From contig SFEG01000007.1 in assembly GCA_004558025.1 (NCBI GenBank), positions 1 through 64,000 on the forward strand: a stretch of 64,000 bases of DNA. The letters run 5' to 3'. The notes beneath the pieces are model-generated. The model ran no database searches. It was not told the origin of the DNA and saw only the letters and a program-made list of their open reading frames with translations. This document shows positions 63,350-64,000 of this stretch, piece by piece (within the stretch, counting starts at the first letter, position 1; each line of letters begins with the position of its first letter). The position numbers were made by a program, and so were the translations under genes. Source of the DNA: Clostridiales bacterium (GTDB taxonomy: Bacteria > Bacillota > Clostridia > Oscillospirales > Oscillospiraceae).

Positions 63350-64000
63350 ATGACTTATGTACTTATTACGGCGGCGGGCATTGCGCTGTGCAGCCTCGTC
63401 GGCGCTGTGATAGGCTTTCTTTTTGAAAATATACCGCCGGCTGTCGAGGATGCGCTCTCGGGCGCGGCGGCCGGGATAATGCTTTGCGCTGCGATACTCG
63501 GCCTCGTTGTTCCTTCTATGGAGTTTTCGGCTGAGCGTGCGCTGTGGTTAACGCCCCTGGGCATATTCTGCGGTGCGTTTTTCTTAAGCGGAATTAACCT
63601 GCTCGGGCCGCGCCTGACGGGCAGCATCGGAATGAAAAACGGCGACGAGGCGGCGAACCGGCATGCGCTTTTGTTCGTCGCGGCCATCGCCATTCACCAC
63701 TTTCCCGAGGGCATTGCCGCAGGAGTGAGCTTCGGAACGGGCGATCTGTCCGACGCGGTGACGGTCACGAGCGGCATCGCCTTTCAGAATATCCCCGAGG
63801 CAATGATAATCATACCGCCGCTTTTAAAGGCCGGAACGGGCAAAAAACGCGCGGCGATCGTTGCGTTCATAAGCGGCGCGGTCGAGGTCGCGGGCGTGTT
63901 TTTCGGCTACCTCGCCATAACGGTCTCGCGCGGCATACTGCCGTTTGCGCTGGCCTTCGCCGCCGGTACGATGCTGTATGTCATCGTTGACGATATGGTG
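63350..64000 (+). CDS. ZIP family metal transporter (cut by window end)
   Basis: 217 residues are visible and the gene runs past 64000. The membrane motifs of the ZIP family are clear: AIAIHHFPEGIAAGVSFG in helix 4 and GIAFQNIPEAMIIIPPLL in helix 5, which carry the metal-binding His, Pro-Glu and Asn-Pro-Glu. About seven helices are seen so far. It would import Zn2+ or another divalent metal. It starts at an ATG after a GGGGGAAA ribosome site. Confidence 0.93.
   Translation, partial: MTYVLITAAGIALCSLVGAVIGFLFENIPPAVEDALSGAAAGIMLCAAILGLVVPSMEFSAERALWLTPLGIFCGAFFLSGINLLGPRLTGSIGMKNGDEAANRHALLFVAAIAIHHFPEGIAAGVSFGTGDLSDAVTVTSGIAFQNIPEAMIIIPPLLKAGTGKKRAAIVAFISGAVEVAGVFFGYLAITVSRGILPFALAFAAGTMLYVIVDDMV

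Noticed and set aside
1..64000. CRISPR array made of the recurring repeats
   Set aside because: The repeats are kilobases apart and of variable length, with no short regular spacers and no cas genes.

Overview
The window reads as a chromosomal segment of a strictly anaerobic, GC-rich Clostridia member. Most likely it belongs to the Oscillospiraceae/Oscillospirales gut lineage. This is inferred from gene families and gene style, not from any 16S gene. Signs are a Firmicutes-type L10 leader, bacterial-type 2x[4Fe-4S] ferredoxin, two pairs of 2-hydroxyacyl-CoA dehydratase-family subunits, a C_GCAxxG_C_C redox protein, K+-dependent membrane pyrophosphatase, SLH-domain surface proteins, and the CD1247/DUF951/DUF378/DHHW families typical of Clostridia. 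AGGAGG-type ribosome sites precede nearly every gene. No plasmid, prophage or CRISPR array is visible, and the region looks like ordinary chromosome peppered with small repeats.

Layout. 0.4-1.5 kb: rplJ-rplL with autoregulatory leader. 1.7-4.1 kb (minus): ECF-type sigma factor with a coupled membrane protein, then a ferredoxin. 4.3-7.0 kb: ClpC-like unfoldase without its middle domain, and a hotdog thioesterase. 7.1-9.8 kb (minus): first dehydratase pair. 10-12 kb: C_GCAxxG protein plus a BceRS-like two-component system. 12.5-14.9 kb: folD, an acyltransferase, DUF378 protein and a candidate small RNA. 15-19.2 kb: FadR-type regulator diverging from a YdhR-like gene, the second dehydratase pair and a small membrane protein. 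19.8-26.9 kb: TetR regulator, DUF3298 lipoprotein, Xaa-Pro peptidase, efp, CD1247, rarA, nth. 27-35 kb: YkvI-like permease, a 36-residue peptide gene with its own control region, SLH protein, proC, metallopeptidase, Fe-alcohol dehydrogenase. 35.2-35.7 kb: five tRNAs. 36-43 kb: nucleotidyltransferase, lipase-like protein, and a transglutaminase/DUF4358/MBOAT/DHHW surface O-acylation operon. 43-50 kb: AT-rich patch with small broken genes, HAD phosphatase, atypical P-type ATPase, S24 repressor, M20 amidohydrolase. 50-64 kb: M23 hydrolase, hppA, PlsC, heterodimeric ABC exporter, SDR reductase, SLH 5'-nucleotidase, acetyltransferase, lipoprotein, and a ZIP transporter cut by the window end.

The most striking feature is not a gene. 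It is a dispersed family of MITE-like elements, about 15 copies here. They have long, mutually reverse-complementary arms ending in TTTTTAGAGGCGC / GCGCCTCTAAAAA, and several carry a central palindrome GGAACGGGC..GCCCGTTCC. Copies sit at gene 3' ends, and many dock exactly on the T-tract of an intrinsic terminator. In several genes the element edge now supplies the stop codon or the last residues. Two further small repeat families are nested with them, and one copy is split by an internally deleted IS30-type element. Other points of note are the stand-alone peptide gene at 28.5 kb with tandem direct-repeat boxes, likely operator sites at 9.96, 15.7-15.86 and 32.7 kb, and several recently broken genes.

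Functionally the window mixes housekeeping (translation, one-carbon, DNA repair, protein quality control) with fermentative metabolism (dehydratases, Fe-ADH with a Rex-like operator, ferredoxin, PPase) and cell-surface construction (SLH proteins, O-acylation, peptidoglycan hydrolase).
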